Shown: in pieces, positions 4,324 through 5,048 of the stretch
How positions within the stretch are numbered: position 1 is the first letter of the stretch
How the letters are laid out: the number at the start of each line of letters is the position of its first letter
Assembly: GCA_016934355.1 (NCBI GenBank)
Contig: JAFGTA010000167.1
Coordinates: 1-5,048, forward strand
Direction of reading: 5' to 3'
Length of the DNA: 5,048 nucleotides
Source of the DNA: Candidatus Bathyarchaeota archaeon
GTDB taxonomy: Archaea; Thermoproteota; Bathyarchaeia; TCS64
Made by a program: the position numbers and the translations under genes
Notes under the pieces: generated by a model
Databases searched by the model: none
What the model was told of the DNA's origin: nothing
Seen by the model: the letters and a program-made list of their open reading frames with translations, nothing else

Positions 4324-5048
4324 TCATGTTAGGTTGTAGCTGTGCGACGCTATGACGACGGTGTCCTGCGTCAACTCTATATCCACAGTGTTGTGTTCAC
4401 CGGTTCCCGGTATGCGTCTGACGCCATCCGAGCCAGTCCCGACGCTCCACTCCCTGAACAGCCAGTTATCGTTACGCGAGACGCACCCGACCCGTATCAC
4501 GACGCCCTCGTCAGCGAAGTAGACGCCCCGCGGGGGCTCCAGCATGATGTTCTCTGCGTCCGGCGGCTGAGCGATGATAGTCAGCTTCACCTTCCCCTCC
4601 GGCGCCTCCAGCCACGGCGTGGGCCCAGGCTCGACGCCGGGCACCCTCTCAAGCGAGGGGCTCAGGGGCTCCGTGAAGACTGCTGTGAGGTTCACATCAG
4701 CCTCCACGGTGACCGTCGTCGTCTGGTCGCTGGAGTAGTGTTTGCCGTTCAGGGTCCAGTGGCTGAACGTCGAGTTCATGGAAGGGTAGGCTGTGACCGA
4801 CGCCTCGCCTCCCACGGCCACGGCTAGCTCGCCCTCGGGCGACGTGCGCCCCTCGCCCTCGACGCCGATGCATAGGCGACGCCGCTGCGCCTCAAGCGTC
4901 ATGGGTCGCGAGACCTGCAGAGTCTCGCAGTCATTCCCCGCCACCAGTCTGCACTGGAGCTGCATCTCTCCGCCGCGTCCATCCAGTGGGATCAGGTGAG
5001 TCTCCGTCGCCTCAGACTCGATGGGGAGCCAGCCGTCGTCGAAGGCAA
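4324..5048 (-). CDS. C-terminal part of a protein with InlB B-like repeats, probably extracellular (5' end outside the window)
   Basis: The frame is open to the right edge, giving 240 visible residues; the ATG at 4965 is probably internal, because the 27 codons upstream of it also read as ordinary protein. Numbering from the first visible residue, about 57-127 is a clear repeat of the divergent InlB B-repeat (bacterial repeat) type. It shows G-E-G-R-T-S-P-E-G, then G-G-E-A-S-V-T-A-Y-P, F-S-H-W-T-L-N-G, and a closing T-V-T-V-E-A-D-V-N-L-T-A-V-F. A Pro/Glu-rich linker (128-150) leads to a second, diverged copy at about 151-240, with F-R-E-W-S-V and T-Q-D-T-V-V-I-A. Such domains occur in secreted or cell-surface proteins. 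Sequons NST (91) and NLT (119, 238) could be N-glycosylated. There is no C-terminal membrane segment, so any anchor or signal peptide would be in the missing N-terminal part. The overall function is unknown. Confidence 0.75.
   Translation of the reverse strand, partial: AFDDGWLPIESEATETHLIPLDGRGGEMQLQCRLVAGNDCETLQVSRPMTLEAQRRRLCIGVEGEGRTSPEGELAVAVGGEASVTAYPSMNSTFSHWTLNGKHYSSDQTTTVTVEADVNLTAVFTEPLSPSLERVPGVEPGPTPWLEAPEGKVKLTIIAQPPDAENIMLEPPRGVYFADEGVVIRVGCVSRNDNWLFREWSVGTGSDGVRRIPGTGEHNTVDIELTQDTVVIASHSYNLT

Noticed and set aside
4342..4827. Plus-strand frame of 161 codons opposite the repeat-domain protein
   Set aside because: Arg/His/Asp-rich composition of an antisense shadow; the minus frame shows clear repeat-domain motifs.
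1..5048. CRISPR array, tRNA/rRNA genes, insertion sequence or toxin-antitoxin pair
   Set aside because: No repeat-spacer periodicity, tRNA-like cloverleaf, transposase motif or terminal repeats were seen; intergenic regions are all under 100 bp.

Overview
The window reads as GC-rich archaeal chromosome. Gene starts are preceded by AT-rich TATA-like boxes about 25-30 bp upstream of the start or of a short leader. At least two genes look leaderless (an ECF-type S component and an acyl-CoA synthetase). Two others carry Shine-Dalgarno sequences matching the archaeal 16S 3' end. The acyl-CoA synthetase has the look of archaeal FadD-like enzymes. I cannot place the organism more precisely; a TACK-type lineage is a guess.

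Layout, left to right. A gene running off the left edge on the minus strand probably starts at a TTG at 37. Next, also on minus, is a membrane S component of an ECF vitamin transporter, RibU-like (92-652). Divergent from it is a small winged-helix protein on plus (724-1116, start uncertain), ending before an eight-T tract at 1162-1169. Converging on that is a 566-residue FadD-like acyl-CoA synthetase on minus (1168-2868). An 84-bp divergent control region separates it from a 291-residue DHDPS/NAL-family class I aldolase on plus (2953-3828). The aldolase meets a GNAT N-acetyltransferase (minus, 3825-4232) tail to tail, and both stop codons lie in one CTAG. At the right edge is the C-terminal part of a protein with repeats resembling divergent InlB B-repeats (minus, 4324 to beyond 5048), probably secreted or surface-exposed.

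The genes do not form one evident pathway. The most meaningful pairing is the head-to-head acyl-CoA synthetase and aldolase. Their shared promoter region has two GTGCAC palindromes exactly 21 bp apart bracketing a TATA box, and a 10-bp palindrome on the second TATA box. This suggests regulated, possibly coordinated, expression. The winged-helix gene also has two perfect palindromes around a candidate TATA box, as an autoregulated regulator might. The ECF S component has no ATPase or T component nearby, so it would share an energising module encoded elsewhere.

I saw no CRISPR array, tRNA, rRNA, insertion sequence or defence system. The control regions are the most interesting part of the window; no clearly new multi-gene system is visible.
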